A stretch of 64,000 bases of DNA from Ignavibacteria bacterium (GTDB taxonomy: Bacteria; Bacteroidota; Ignavibacteria; UBA10030; SZUA-254), in contig JACOSY010000059.1 in the NCBI GenBank assembly GCA_016178595.1, positions 24,819 through 88,818 on the forward strand. The letters run 5' to 3'. Positions within the stretch are counted from its first letter, which is position 1, and each line of letters begins with the position of its first letter. This document shows, one piece after another, positions 26,001 through 35,209 of this stretch. Position numbers and translations under genes: made by a program. Under the pieces are notes generated by a model that saw only the letters and a program-made list of their open reading frames with translations, made no database searches and had not been told where the DNA came from.

Positions 26001-26684
26001 GGAATTGCCATGACCACTAAAATCGGCAGCGACATTACCAGTTCCTTCATCAAATTTCCAATAACCTACGAGACCGGATTCGTTACCGACTAGGCATTGA
26101 CTCATGTTTTGCTGAATTTGTAATCCAGTGCGTGGTACATTCCAAATACGAACTTCGTCAATAAGTCCCTTAAATTGGTCAAAGGCACTCACCGATTTTC
26201 GGCCAAAATTGACGTCAATGGTGCTAGGACGCAAAGTACCACTGTGCACAGTTGATGCTACCAGAGAACCATTTACATAGATAGACAGATTTGTTCCATC
26301 ATAGACTCCCGCCACGTGGTACCATGTGGTTGCATTAAGAAAGCTTGAAGTGTTCAGGGTATAGTAATAGTAGAAATTTTGGTATACCGCAACTACCTGA
26401 AATCCAAGAGTACGGGATGTGCCTGTTCCATTGAGCCATAAGCCATAAGAGCCGGGACTACTTTCTTTAGAGATTATTCGAGGGTTACCAGTGCCGCCGG
26501 ACTCAAAATAAATCCACGCCTCGATTGTGATGTTGTTGGCGGGATTCAAACTTGCGCTGTTTATCACATTGACATAGTCATTAACCCCATCGAAGCGTAA
26601 TGCATCGCCTGCCCCTTGAGCGTGGCTGATTGCGGAGATTAGAACTACGGTTATCATCAATGCTGACATGATTCGAATTAACAT
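23091..26684 (-). CDS. Large secreted protein: LamG, HEFGH peptidase-like region, T9SS domain
   Basis: 1197 residues from the ATG at 26684, chosen because GGAGGGTGAG lies directly before it and the signal peptide starts there ([20 protein letters not shown]). A LamG/concanavalin-like domain covers about 25-230 ([44 protein letters not shown]). Near residue 478 the zinc-peptidase-like motif [11 protein letters not shown] lies in a domain of unknown family; Glu and two His fit a metallopeptidase, but a third ligand is not certain. Residues ~960-1090 hold the double GWNMIGS/GYW module shared with the 998-residue protein. The last ~85 residues are a T9SS type A sorting domain ([40 protein letters not shown]). 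Confidence 0.85.
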   Translation of the reverse strand: MLIRIMSALMITVVLISAISHAQGAGDALRFDGVNDYVNVINSASLNPANNITIEAWIYFESGGTGNPRIISKESSPGSYGLWLNGTGTSRTLGFQVVAVYQNFYYYYTLNTSSFLNATTWYHVAGVYDGTNLSIYVNGSLVASTVHSGTLRPSTIDVNFGRKSVSAFDQFKGLIDEVRIWNVPRTGLQIQQNMSQCLVGNESGLVGYWKFDEGTGNVAADFSGHGNSGTLTNGPVWVFSSAPIECTPSNPDITLRDGSPSHNTIPNQGFTFTKVNSDLSEIHKGILTTDAQGKVTLPSGWFATGDTVKIEQIVDVKHTSRHAAIDDTAYVLKIDNARFNPDGSIHYYTLTSASNQADTIGHATFMYDLIISIEWDATQQYIDSLAKGMRYASNYLYDVLDGQIFFRKILVYDDKQHWDDADMRIHASNTYAPKEGGIIVDHMEMPRQWFGREEYGPISSLLYPYSLTKSEDYRTKIHEFGHYNLLKFLDEHEDKWGNDYYFPYNFGFMDYQYDNIDFEIQYSSEISSAARYPTPFYQKTAQWQQYHMSCWDYFESQYEKVVNGIFVPIVKPSERVLQASQDYFVGPNDNINSLDYDVGTLLKIITHDAVNGAFDCRLIGIAYLDGTPVDGASLWSKIPGGRSMYQGKTSNGQIYGLGLHVGDKVRILKIFSRKPFYRTYTLPACGQVAYALASSDTSIALEEIYGGYNVRLALEISSLDHYNFIASTNKLFGGDANLTVSTDGDSDIEYALQADSSAHVYSATLSDSLGDRGLIFLGALDDSLKSFDVPAQYSILSLPDSQQALTISDYNQLCQLRIDSLNLGLGKVAIVSTDFPPPENGLDSSNHRLSLVYNVSFYPTSYQLLGQNTIEISYDQSMLNERSEESIGIFFWNNNRWNPVGGTIDTNRNTIVAPISSDGIYAIFTKSLLMQHFLDSWNMISVPLAVTDYRKSILYPSASSNAFAYQGSYVTVDSLRNGSGYWLKFPTADNFSISGEPIASETVAVNQGWNMIGSLSVPIPVSSVSTIPPGIQTSEFFGYDGSNYTIASTIEPGQGYWIRVMQSGVLLLREQQEVVPLNRIRIVPSSELPPSPPDGAIGKTGIPASFALAQSFPNPFNPSTVIRYQLPVTSRVTLRVFNLLGQEVKTLVDGIRDAGYESAEWDASSNASGVYFYRLEATSTADASKRFTEVKKMVLLK

Positions 26685-26976
26685 CTCACCCTCCAAAAGA
26701 ATGTAAGTCTTCTTAAATATGCTGATCGCTCCCACAGCAGATTTTATCAAATGATTAACTGAGAAAAGCTGTGTGAAAAGAGCTCCCCGGCTGTTACCGC
26801 CGCTGTTTCTCCGCCCCTTCAAACGAAATGCTCTCGCGGAATACAACCGGGCAGCATGAATGATGTAGGGAAAGTACGGATTCCGCCGCTTAGTGTCAAG
26901 CAAGAAGATTGTGGAGTTGCAATTTCAGTAAAGACGAGATAGGCATACGCGTCTGCGGCAAATTTGCTGAGAATGG

Positions 26977-27109
26977 ATTCCGCATGAAATCATTGCGGAA
27001 TGACAAAAAAGAGGGCCTGTCATTCCCGAATGCTCTTGTCGGGAATCCAACGACCAAGAACCTTGCGAAGGTTCAAGAGATTATGGACTAAAAACCTTCG
27101 CAAGGTTTT
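26977..27109. repeat. Cluster of palindromic repeats
   Basis: In order: ATTCCGCA/TGCGGAAT (26977-27001), GGAATGACA/TGTCATTCC (26997-27026), ATTCCCGA/TCGGGAAT (27022-27046), AACCTTGCGAAGGTT (27059-27073) and AAAACCTTCGCAAGGTTTT (27091-27109). The arms overlap, so one long transcript could adopt alternative structures. Confidence 0.75.
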
Positions 27110-27154
27110 CTCCTTCACGGATATCTGTCGTACCGTCATCAACTTTGATCTCAC

Positions 27155-27209
27155 CTTAAAATGTTTTAATTATTTCTTAACCACAAGGCAATCAAGCTTT
27201 CGGTATATT
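27155..27209 (+). promoter_or_regulatory. Possible OmpR-type binding repeats and -10 of the two-component operon
   Basis: (C/T)TTAA occurs at 27155, 27165 and 27176, that is at 10-11 base spacing, just upstream of where a -35 would lie. TATATT follows at 27204-27209 and there is no good -35 hexamer. This is the layout of a promoter that depends on an OmpR-family activator, perhaps the regulator encoded downstream. Confidence 0.3.
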
Positions 27210-27233
27210 GGTTGGATGGAAGAAGGTGCCGCT

Positions 27234-27905
27234 ATGAAGATTCTCGTCGTAGAAGACGAAAAGAAAGTTGCCAAGTTCCTTCAGCAGGGATTGGAGGAAG
27301 AACGCTACGCAGTCGACGTGGCGCGCGACGGCGAGCAGGGGAAATCGCTTGCGTTAACGGAGAATTACGATCTTATCATTCTCGACGTGCTTCTTCCGAA
27401 GAAAGACGGCATCACGATGCTGAAGGAGCTGCGCGTGCAGAAGTTGAACACACCCGTTCTCATGCTCACGGCCAAGAGCGCGACCGAGGATAAGGTCGAG
27501 GGGCTTGACAGCGGCGCCGACGATTACCTCGCGAAGCCGTTTGCCTTTGCCGAGCTGCTCGCCCGTGTGCGCTCACTCCTACGCCGCGGTGCCGTGGAGA
27601 AATCCACTCTGCTGAAAGTCGCAGACCTGCATCTCGATACCGTCACGCACAAGGCAAAGCGCGGAGACCGCATCATCGAGCTGACGGGGAAAGAGTACGC
27701 GCTGCTCGAGTACTTTATGCGCAACGTCAATCGCGTTCTGACCCGCACCATCATCTCCGAGCATATCTGGAATTACAACTTCGATACCGGCACGAATGTC
27801 GTGGATGTCTACATCAATCATCTGCGCAGCAAGATCGATGACGGTTTCGAGAGAAAACTCCTTCAGACCGTCAGAGGTGTCGGATATGCGCTGAAGGACG
27901 AGTAA
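27234..27905 (+). CDS. OmpR/PhoB-family response regulator
   Basis: 223 residues from the ATG at 27234, preceded by GAAGAAGG; the frame is open further upstream but only through repeat sequence. The receiver domain has E7-D8, the phospho-acceptor D51 (YDLIILDVLLP) and the LTAK lysine. The C-terminal winged helix (ELTGKEYALLEYFMRNVNRV ... VVDVYINHLRSKID) is of the CopR/CusR type. It is 2 bases from the kinase gene and forms a pair with it. Confidence 0.95.
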   Translation: MKILVVEDEKKVAKFLQQGLEEERYAVDVARDGEQGKSLALTENYDLIILDVLLPKKDGITMLKELRVQKLNTPVLMLTAKSATEDKVEGLDSGADDYLAKPFAFAELLARVRSLLRRGAVEKSTLLKVADLHLDTVTHKAKRGDRIIELTGKEYALLEYFMRNVNRVLTRTIISEHIWNYNFDTGTNVVDVYINHLRSKIDDGFERKLLQTVRGVGYALKDE

Positions 27906-27907
27906 CG

Positions 27908-29374
27908 ATGCGCTTCCTCAAGTCGATCCGTGTAAAGCTGACACTCTGGTATTCCTTTCTCCTCCTTACCACACTTGTTGCCTTTGGCATTGTTGCGTAT
28001 GTCTATACCCAGCGGCAGCTTGCAATAAACCTCGACAAGTCGCTGAAGTACGAGGCGCTCTGGTTCAAGAACAATTATGATCCCAAGACACGAAAAGCGA
28101 AAGCGCCGGGCCCTCTGCTGCGAAGAGTTCCCCGACGGCAGCAGATCGTTCAGCCACAGGAAAAAGTGGATGAGTTTGAAATCGCCGACAGCCTTTCCCT
28201 GATTCTCGGCCAGGTGTACACCCATCTCGTCCTGCACCCGAACAAAACATACATTGAAGTTTCTTCGAACAAAACGGGTGCGATTCTTTTCCACTCGCAT
28301 CCGATCGACACATCTATTGTGATCGAAGAGTTCCCCCGCGACACGGTGGGACTGCAAACGCTGCACAACGGCACCGGGGTGGAGCTGCGTGTCGCATCGG
28401 TGGAAACCGACAAGCTCAGCATCATCATTGCTTATCCACTCGGAGAACTGGGCGAAGTTCTCGACGACCTTTTCCGGATCTTCGTACTTCTGATCCCGAT
28501 CGCTCTCGGAGTTTCCCTTGCCGGCGGGTGGCTGCTTGCATTCATTTCCCTCCGGCCTGTCGATGAGGTTACGAAGACCGCGAGGGAAATCTCCGCCAGT
28601 AATCTCGGTAAGCAAATCCCGGAGAGTGGCGTCGATGACGAAATCGGGCGGCTGATCTCCACCTTCAACGACATGATTACCCGGCTGCGGCAATCGTTTG
28701 ACCAGATCAAGCAGTTCTCCAGCGACGCATCGCATGAGCTGCGCACGCCGCTTACCATCATGCGGGGTGAAGTCGAGCTTGCCTTGCGAAGTTCGAAATC
28801 GCCTGAAGAGTATCGGCGTGTGCTGGTGAGCAACCTGGAGGAAATACTTCGCCTTGCAACGATCATCGATAGTTTGCTGGAGTTTTCGAAATCCGATCCC
28901 GACCTTCTGGAAATAGCATTTGAAAAAGTGAATCTCAAAGAAATCCTTGCCGAATTATACGAGGATAGTGAAGTGATTGCAGAGAAAAAGCATATCTCTG
29001 TTACACTGGAGAAGAACGAAGACGTCGTCATTGTCGGTGATGCTGTTCGACTTCGACAGCTTTTTTTAAACCTGGTTGATAATGCCGTCAAGTATACTCC
29101 CGAACATGGACACGTGACACTCTGTTCTGAACGGCAGAATGGATTCGTGCAGGTCAAAGTCCGTGACGATGGGATCGGTATCCCGAAGGAAGATCAGCAA
29201 AGAATTTTCAACCGCTTCTACCGTGTTGAGAAAGGTCGATCGAGAGAAATGGGAGGAAGCGGGCTTGGGCTTTCTATTGCAAAGTCGATCGTCCTCCTCC
29301 ATCGCGGCCGCATTGAAGTGGAAAGTGATCCCGGGAATGGCGCCACGTTTACCGTATTTCTTCCAGTCGGATAA
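27908..29374 (+). CDS. Membrane sensor histidine kinase, partner of the upstream regulator
   Basis: 488 residues. Membrane segments at about 13-33 and 189-212 enclose a ~155-residue periplasmic sensor. HAMP follows at ~210-262, then HisKA with H276 (SSDASHELRTPL), then the ATPase domain with NLVDNAVKYTPEHG, RDDGIGIP and GSGLGLSIAKSIV. The overall plan is that of the CusS/heavy-metal or envelope-stress kinases, but the sensor region carries no clear metal motif. It should phosphorylate the regulator encoded 2 bases upstream. Confidence 0.95.
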   Translation: MRFLKSIRVKLTLWYSFLLLTTLVAFGIVAYVYTQRQLAINLDKSLKYEALWFKNNYDPKTRKAKAPGPLLRRVPRRQQIVQPQEKVDEFEIADSLSLILGQVYTHLVLHPNKTYIEVSSNKTGAILFHSHPIDTSIVIEEFPRDTVGLQTLHNGTGVELRVASVETDKLSIIIAYPLGELGEVLDDLFRIFVLLIPIALGVSLAGGWLLAFISLRPVDEVTKTAREISASNLGKQIPESGVDDEIGRLISTFNDMITRLRQSFDQIKQFSSDASHELRTPLTIMRGEVELALRSSKSPEEYRRVLVSNLEEILRLATIIDSLLEFSKSDPDLLEIAFEKVNLKEILAELYEDSEVIAEKKHISVTLEKNEDVVIVGDAVRLRQLFLNLVDNAVKYTPEHGHVTLCSERQNGFVQVKVRDDGIGIPKEDQQRIFNRFYRVEKGRSREMGGSGLGLSIAKSIVLLHRGRIEVESDPGNGATFTVFLPVG

Positions 29375-29398
29375 CAGCGAACGCTCCGTCCCTGGTGC

Positions 29399-32300
29399 TT
29401 AGAAATCTGCGCCAAGCGAAAAGTAATATTTCGGCGTGGAGAATTCCTTGAGGTTGTAAGCATACGCGACGTCGAGCTTCAACAGGAAGCCGAGGAAGAT
29501 CATCCGAACACCATAACCCATGCCGGAGAGCAGATCCTTCATGTACACGTCTCCACCCGAATCTTTATCGAACGCCTTGAAATCATACCTGCCGTTCCAT
29601 GCCGCACCCACATCGAGGAAGAGGAGTCCACTGAGACTCTGAAAGAGGACGGGGATCGGGCCGGCGGTGAAATAACCGAACAGCGGGAAACGAATTTCCG
29701 TATTGATGAGCGCGTATTTCGTCCCGACTCTTGCCGAGTAATTGTAGCCGCGCAGCGGAATGCCAGCCGTGAGAAACACGTAATCTTCGGCGTTCTCAAT
29801 TGGAATGCGATTGTTCTCGAATTGCCGGTTGATCCAATTATCCACACCGCCGATGATGAACCGTTGTGGGTTGGGACCGAAACTCCCGCCGCCGGCCATG
29901 CGGAATGCAATCGAATAACTTCGCGCGAGCCTCAAGTATGTTCGGTAATCACCGGTTATTGTGTAGAAGCCGAGCGCTTCGCCTCCGATCTTCGGGCTTG
30001 CCAGGATACTCACGTTGTAACGCTCGCCATTTTCCGGCGAGATCAATCCCCACAAGCTGTTATCGTGAATGTAACTCAATGAAGGGAGGATGAGGCTGCG
30101 CCGCTGCGACGGCACGAAAACCAAATCCAGATTATCGCGTGTAATGTTGAACCACGAGAGACTCATCTCGAGCCGGTTGAATTTGTTGATCGGATACGAG
30201 GCGAAGGTCGAGACGCCGTAATTCCGGAAGCGGTTGAGACTCTCGCCAAGAATTGTGTCCGCGAGGTAGATGAAGCGCGCGCTGTGAAATGCTTCGATCC
30301 CATAGTCGATACGCTTCGGCAAGTAGAAGTATGCGAGCGCATAATCGCTGTTCTTCAGGTCGAAGAGCAAGTTCGTGAGGAGATAAATCTGATGATCGCC
30401 TAACATGTCGCTGAAGGCCATGATGGTCGATCCCTCAACGCCGTAGTACGTGTTATAACCGGCGTTGCCGTAGACGATGTCCGGCGAGAAGTTCAGTTTG
30501 TATTTGTTGACCTTGTAATTTCCCGTCTCGTCGATATTGTTCATTGCGAGCGGGAACTTCGCCGTATCCAGCCGCTTCTCGTTTCGCTCGCGGAATGATT
30601 CGTTGAAAACGTAATTGCGCAGGTCGATCTTGACATCGTCGCCGTAGAGCTTGGTTGAATCGCGCGTATCGGTTTTGATAATGACGTCGTCGTTGACCCT
30701 GAGGCTGTCTTTCCCTTCAAGTACTCGTGTGGGAGAAGCTGATGTGCTCAGTGCTTCCCGTCTGAGATATTCTGTTTGTTCGAGTTCTGTGACTTTGAGG
30801 TTTCGTTCAAGAGGATTTCGAAGGATAAAGAGATCAAAACCGGCGTTGTGGAGCGAGCTGAAAGCGAGCTTGCTGCCATCCTGCGACAGGGAGAGCTGGT
30901 ACACACCGCTGAGCGAATTGGTAAGTGGACGAATGGTGCCGCTGTCCAGATTTGCCGCGTAGACATTGTTGATCCCGTTGACGTCGGAAATGAAAAAAAG
31001 GTGTTTGCCGTCGGGCGCGGCAACCGGCGATGTCTCATCACTGTGTGGCATTTCGGTAATACGTGCGATGCGGTGCGTTGCGATCGTCATGCGGTACAGG
31101 TCAAGCTGCCTGTAATTGTAACGCTGCATCTTGAAACTTGCAGGAATTGTTGCGGGATCGGTGTTGGTACTGCGGTCGGACGAAAAGAAGATTGCCGTTC
31201 CGTCAGAAGACCACGTCGGATCTTGGTCGCTGAAAATATCGTTGGTAAGGTTTTCAAGCTTCTTGGTATCAAGATCGTACGTGTAGATGTCCGATTGTCC
31301 GTTCTTGGTTCCAACGAAGGCAAGCTTTCTCTCCGGATGAGCAGAGTCTGTCCCGGCTGGGGACCAATTTACGGAGAAAACGCCATCAAGGTCGAATTCA
31401 AATCGCTCATCGTCGCCATTCTGGGTGTTGATGATGACAATTGCGTCCCGATCGCCGCTCTTGGCGGCAAGGGCAAGATATTTCCCGTCGGGTGACCACG
31501 ACATGCCCGGCGTAAGCAGGTGCAGTTCTTCAAACTCCGGTGTTCGCTGTCCTTTGACGATCTTCTCACGTGTCGAGCCATCGATTGCATTCATGATGAA
31601 AACATCGAAGTAATCGTCGCGGTTGGAAATAAAGGCAATGCGATCACCCTGCGGTGAGATGGCAGGGCTCGTATTGTAGAAACTGCCATCTTTCCGATGG
31701 TCGGTCAATCGCCGGGCATAATCGGCCGGGTCCTCTCGCTTTGCAATGTCCGGCCAGTAGAGAACTTTCTGATCCTTTTGCCAGTGTTCCGATAGTTCTT
31801 CGATGCTGAGACCGATTGCACTGCGAAAGCCTTGATCGACGCTCCGCGTGCCTTTAATCCGTGTGAGGATTTCGGCAATCTTTTGGTCGCCATACTTCGT
31901 CGCGATGTAATTCCACATCGACTGGCCACCGCGGTAGGCGAAATAACCGTTCAAGAGTTGAAGGGGCGGGAGATACTCGTGGATCGTTGCATCGCGCAGG
32001 AACATATCGGAATTCGTGTCCCACTTGAGCGCTTCGTACTCGGCAAGCCCTTCGTTAAACCAGAGCGGAAGCTGGAGTGTGATATTATGGGTAATAATGG
32101 ATTGAATCGATCCGCCGTAGAACATGTCGTTGAGAACGGCGTGCACGAGCTCGTGGTGGATGACGTGACGAAATTTTTTGTAGTCGCCTTCGAAGGGCAG
32201 AACAATGCGATTCTTGAAGAGTTCCGTGACGCCGCCGATCCCTTCTTCGAGATAGGAATTGACGACGTTGGTCTGCTGGAATTCATTGTGCGAGTTGTAC

Positions 32301-32572
32301 ACGACGATAGGGATTCGATTCGTAATCTGGTACCGAAATGATTTGCTGATGGAGGCGTACGATGATTCCGCGACATCGGCGGTGAAATCGGCGAGCGACT
32401 CACCACCCTGATTGAAGTACACATCGAAGTGGTCTGACTGAATGAAGTACCACTCGAAATCCTTGTATTGTACTTTGTTCTGACCGAAGATTGTGTTTTG
32501 TGCGGCTGCCGGGGAGATTGAAATCAAGCTTCCGACGAGAAGGACTGCGAGGATACTACTCATTGCTTTCAT
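29399..32572 (-). CDS. Gluzincin-like peptidase / TolB-type propeller / outer-membrane barrel protein
   Basis: 1057 residues with a signal peptide (AVLLVGSLISISPAAAQ). Residues ~30-260 look like a peptidase MA-type gluzincin: HHELVHA (H140, E141, H144) followed by LWFNEGLAEYEA with the third ligand Glu. Residues ~300-600 carry TolB/WD40-like repeats (ISPQGDRIAFISNRDDYFDV, MSWSPDGKYLALAA, DPTWSSDGTAIFFSSDRS). The C-terminal ~400 residues fit a BamA/Omp85-like beta-barrel ending in a terminal Phe (YYFSLGADF), the usual outer-membrane sorting signal. The protein is probably an outer-membrane protein with a periplasmic or surface propeller and protease. Substrates unknown. Convergent with the kinase gene. 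Confidence 0.82.
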   Translation of the reverse strand: MKAMSSILAVLLVGSLISISPAAAQNTIFGQNKVQYKDFEWYFIQSDHFDVYFNQGGESLADFTADVAESSYASISKSFRYQITNRIPIVVYNSHNEFQQTNVVNSYLEEGIGGVTELFKNRIVLPFEGDYKKFRHVIHHELVHAVLNDMFYGGSIQSIITHNITLQLPLWFNEGLAEYEALKWDTNSDMFLRDATIHEYLPPLQLLNGYFAYRGGQSMWNYIATKYGDQKIAEILTRIKGTRSVDQGFRSAIGLSIEELSEHWQKDQKVLYWPDIAKREDPADYARRLTDHRKDGSFYNTSPAISPQGDRIAFISNRDDYFDVFIMNAIDGSTREKIVKGQRTPEFEELHLLTPGMSWSPDGKYLALAAKSGDRDAIVIINTQNGDDERFEFDLDGVFSVNWSPAGTDSAHPERKLAFVGTKNGQSDIYTYDLDTKKLENLTNDIFSDQDPTWSSDGTAIFFSSDRSTNTDPATIPASFKMQRYNYRQLDLYRMTIATHRIARITEMPHSDETSPVAAPDGKHLFFISDVNGINNVYAANLDSGTIRPLTNSLSGVYQLSLSQDGSKLAFSSLHNAGFDLFILRNPLERNLKVTELEQTEYLRREALSTSASPTRVLEGKDSLRVNDDVIIKTDTRDSTKLYGDDVKIDLRNYVFNESFRERNEKRLDTAKFPLAMNNIDETGNYKVNKYKLNFSPDIVYGNAGYNTYYGVEGSTIMAFSDMLGDHQIYLLTNLLFDLKNSDYALAYFYLPKRIDYGIEAFHSARFIYLADTILGESLNRFRNYGVSTFASYPINKFNRLEMSLSWFNITRDNLDLVFVPSQRRSLILPSLSYIHDNSLWGLISPENGERYNVSILASPKIGGEALGFYTITGDYRTYLRLARSYSIAFRMAGGGSFGPNPQRFIIGGVDNWINRQFENNRIPIENAEDYVFLTAGIPLRGYNYSARVGTKYALINTEIRFPLFGYFTAGPIPVLFQSLSGLLFLDVGAAWNGRYDFKAFDKDSGGDVYMKDLLSGMGYGVRMIFLGFLLKLDVAYAYNLKEFSTPKYYFSLGADF

Positions 32573-32709
32573 GCCGACTCTTCTGCTCCTATTTCTTCCT
32601 ACATAATAACTTACAAAACCGTCTCTGCAAAAGCAATACGTGTGTGCTTCTGAAAAGTTTTTTATGGCGGGTTATTCCTGAGAAAAACAATACTGCTGCA
32701 ATTGGACCA

Positions 32710-33564
32710 CTACGGCTGCGTCTTCCGTGTATTGGTTTCCAGTATCTCGGATGGAAGCACCTCATTCATGGACCCGGTCCGGTAGCCCTGCAGGTCAAGC
32801 GTCACGTATGTGAAGCCGAGCGATTTTAAATGCTCGACGATCAACGTCCGTACGCTCTTATCGAACAGCCGGTCGATCTCTTCCTGGCCGACCTCGATCC
32901 GCGCCGTCTTATCGTCATGATGGCGGACGCGGAAGTGACGGAAGCCGAGGTCACGGAATAACGTTTCTGCCCGATCGACTTTCATAAGATTCTCCTTTGT
33001 GATTCCAAAGCCATACGGGAATCGCGACGACAAACAAGCAAACGAGCCTTTGTCCCAAGTCGGTAACCCTAAGTGTTTAGACAACTCCCGAACGTCGGAC
33101 TTGCTCATGTTCGCTTCAAGAAGCGGGGAGCGGACATCCTGTTCTTTTTTTGCCTGCAGGCCGGGACGGAAGTCGCCGAGGTCGTCGGTGATAGTTCCAT
33201 CGGCAATCCACCGAATGGCACGCTCCTCTGCTATACTGCGGAGCTTGGAGAAAAGTTCCGTCTTGCAGAAATAACAGCGGTCGGCCGGGTTTTGCCGGAA
33301 CTTCAGGTGGTCGGTTTCCTCCGTCCGGACTTCTTCAAAGCGTGCGCCGAACTCTCTCGCGATGCGGACTGCATCTTCATACTCGCGTGTCGGATACGTT
33401 TCCGACTTTCCAATGACGGCGAGCGCCTTTTCTCCCAGGACATCGACTGCAACCCTGAGTAACAGCGTGCTATCGACACCGCCGGAATACCCGATGACAA
33501 TACTTCCCATCTCGTGAAGAATCGACTGCAGGTGCTGGTGCTTTGATTGGACCTCGAACGTCAT
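32710..33564 (-). CDS. larE: ATP-dependent sacrificial sulfur transferase LarE
   Basis: 284 residues. The PP-loop is GYSGGVDST (25-33). RCYFCKTELF (96-105) and the segment GSFACLSSRFPYG with Cys177 match the LarE family; in Lactobacillus LarE the equivalent Cys176 donates its own sulfur to make the nickel-pincer cofactor of lactate racemase. No larA, larB or larC gene lies in the window, so the cofactor pathway must be completed elsewhere or the protein has another sulfur-transfer role. Confidence 0.9.
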   Translation of the reverse strand: MTFEVQSKHQHLQSILHEMGSIVIGYSGGVDSTLLLRVAVDVLGEKALAVIGKSETYPTREYEDAVRIAREFGARFEEVRTEETDHLKFRQNPADRCYFCKTELFSKLRSIAEERAIRWIADGTITDDLGDFRPGLQAKKEQDVRSPLLEANMSKSDVRELSKHLGLPTWDKGSFACLSSRFPYGFGITKENLMKVDRAETLFRDLGFRHFRVRHHDDKTARIEVGQEEIDRLFDKSVRTLIVEHLKSLGFTYVTLDLQGYRTGSMNEVLPSEILETNTRKTQP

Positions 33565-33630
33565 GGAGACACATCAATGTGAAGGAATGCACTCTACCGC
33601 GTTGTGCGGGACTATCGTACAACAACCTTA

Positions 33631-35052
33631 CTACTTTTCCAACAAGCTGGTAAATTCTTTGATCGAGCGTACACCCGGAAATTCTTTTTCGAAAATCTTT
33701 TTCTTCTCCGGATCGAGCTGGAAGGACATTTTGAGCGATTCGAGCGCGTCGAACGTTTTACGCATGAGAAAGAGAACTTTCGCGCGGCTGTAGTAAGGAT
33801 CGGACCACTTCGGCTGCAACTCGATGCATTTGTTGAAAGACTTCAATGCTTCCTTGAAGTAACCATACTCCAGAAGCGTTTCGCCGAGATCGAACCATGC
33901 TTCCAGGTTTGTCGGGTCGAAGCGGATTGCCATCTTATAACTGTAGAGCGCTTCACGCCACTTGCCGAGGCTGTAGGCTGCATCTGCTTTTGCGTACCAG
34001 AGGTCGGGATAATTCTTGCACAGTGCGAGCGCCCGGTTATAGTCATTGTAGGCTTTGCGATGCTGCTGGAGAGAATCGTAACAACTCCCGCGACCGAAGT
34101 ATGATTCGTAATGTTTCGGATCGTGCTTGACTGCCTGCGTGAAGCACTTGATCGCGTCTTTGAAGAGACCCAGTTCTTCGTACGCATTGCCAAGGTTATG
34201 CCATGCCGGAATATCTTTCGGCTCGATGCGGAGCGTTTCGCGATAGCACTCAACCGCATCATAGAGCCGGCCCAGGTTTGCCAGCGCATTCCCTTTGTTG
34301 TACCAGGCTGCACCGAATTCTTCCTTGATTGCCAGGGCCATCTCATAGCTTTCGATTGCCTTCGTGTACTGGGCCATGCGATTCAGAACGATGCCTCGAT
34401 TATACCATGCGTTGTGGTTGAATGGGTCGAAGGCGATATGCTTGTCGTAGCACGCGAGCGCATCGTCGAACTTATCGAGGCAATCATAGCAATAGCCGAG
34501 CTCGTACCAGGCTTCTTTGTGGCGCGGATTGCCATCGAGGATGAAATGGAAGAGACGGGCAGCCTCGTCGGCACGGTCCATCTTTTCCAGCGTGATTGCT
34601 TTACTGAAGAGGGCTTCTTCGCTCGTCGCATCGATTTCAATGGCACGGTCAAAACAGCCAAGCGCTTCTTCGTAGCGACCAAGATTATCGAGTGCAAGAC
34701 CGCGACTGACGAGGAGTTCGGTATCAACCGGGTTCAGATTGAGTGCCTTATCGAAACACTCCAATGCTTCCGCAGGACGTTGAAGGTTGGTGAGGCAGAT
34801 TCCTTTCCGTTGCCAAGCGTCCGCACTAAAAGGGAGATATTCCATCAGGAGGTTGATGAAATGGAGCGCCTCTTCATACTTCTCAGCTTCAAAATAGTAA
34901 TTGACAATTTCTTCCAAGGCTTCGATATTTGTCGATCCTCCGCCACCGTCTTTCAAATGCTCTTGGAACCGCTTGATCTGATCGTCGAGATTGTCTCTCT
35001 TCGAATCCGATTCATCGGCGTCATCATTATCTTCGTAATCAAAAAGGTCCAT
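33631..35052 (-). CDS. TPR-repeat protein
   Basis: 473 residues. After an acidic N-terminus (MDLFDYEDNDDADESDSKRD) about twelve tetratricopeptide repeats follow, for example YEEALHFINLLMEYLPFSADAWQRKGICL and ALACYDKHIAFDPFNHNAWYNRGIVL. There is no signal peptide or membrane segment, so it should be a cytosolic scaffold for protein-protein contacts. The partner is unknown. It has its own promoter and is divergent from yggS. Confidence 0.88.
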   Translation of the reverse strand: MDLFDYEDNDDADESDSKRDNLDDQIKRFQEHLKDGGGGSTNIEALEEIVNYYFEAEKYEEALHFINLLMEYLPFSADAWQRKGICLTNLQRPAEALECFDKALNLNPVDTELLVSRGLALDNLGRYEEALGCFDRAIEIDATSEEALFSKAITLEKMDRADEAARLFHFILDGNPRHKEAWYELGYCYDCLDKFDDALACYDKHIAFDPFNHNAWYNRGIVLNRMAQYTKAIESYEMALAIKEEFGAAWYNKGNALANLGRLYDAVECYRETLRIEPKDIPAWHNLGNAYEELGLFKDAIKCFTQAVKHDPKHYESYFGRGSCYDSLQQHRKAYNDYNRALALCKNYPDLWYAKADAAYSLGKWREALYSYKMAIRFDPTNLEAWFDLGETLLEYGYFKEALKSFNKCIELQPKWSDPYYSRAKVLFLMRKTFDALESLKMSFQLDPEKKKIFEKEFPGVRSIKEFTSLLEK

Positions 35053-35104
35053 GAGAGAGTCTATGATAGTATGCTGTCAAAAACTTCAGACCACTCTTTG
35101 AAAG

Positions 35105-35134
35105 AATATAAACAAAAATAAAAACGGAAGTCAA
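35105..35134 (-). promoter_or_regulatory. Promoter of the TPR gene
   Basis: Minus-strand TTGACT (35129-35134), 18 bases, TATATT (35105-35110), about 52 bases before the ATG. Confidence 0.6.
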
Positions 35135-35164
35135 GTCATTGATACGATGAACGAGTGAAGTTCA

Positions 35165-35193
35165 TTGTTTTTTGTCTCAAAATCAAGTATATT
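35165..35193 (+). promoter_or_regulatory. Promoter of yggS
   Basis: TTGTTT (35165-35170), 17 bases, TATATT (35188-35193). With the ATG at 35210 the transcript would have a leader of only about 10 bases, so translation may be nearly leaderless; no ribosome site is visible. Confidence 0.5.
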
Positions 35194-35209
35194 ACCTCTC
35201 TCAAGCTCG

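Larger units (their letters stand above)
26685..27233. other. Intergenic region with palindromic repeats before a two-component operon
   Basis: 549 bases. The left part (to ~26970) shows nothing recognisable. The middle holds a cluster of palindromes (26977-27109) and the right part a possible response-regulator site with a -10 element (27155-27209). Confidence 0.6.
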
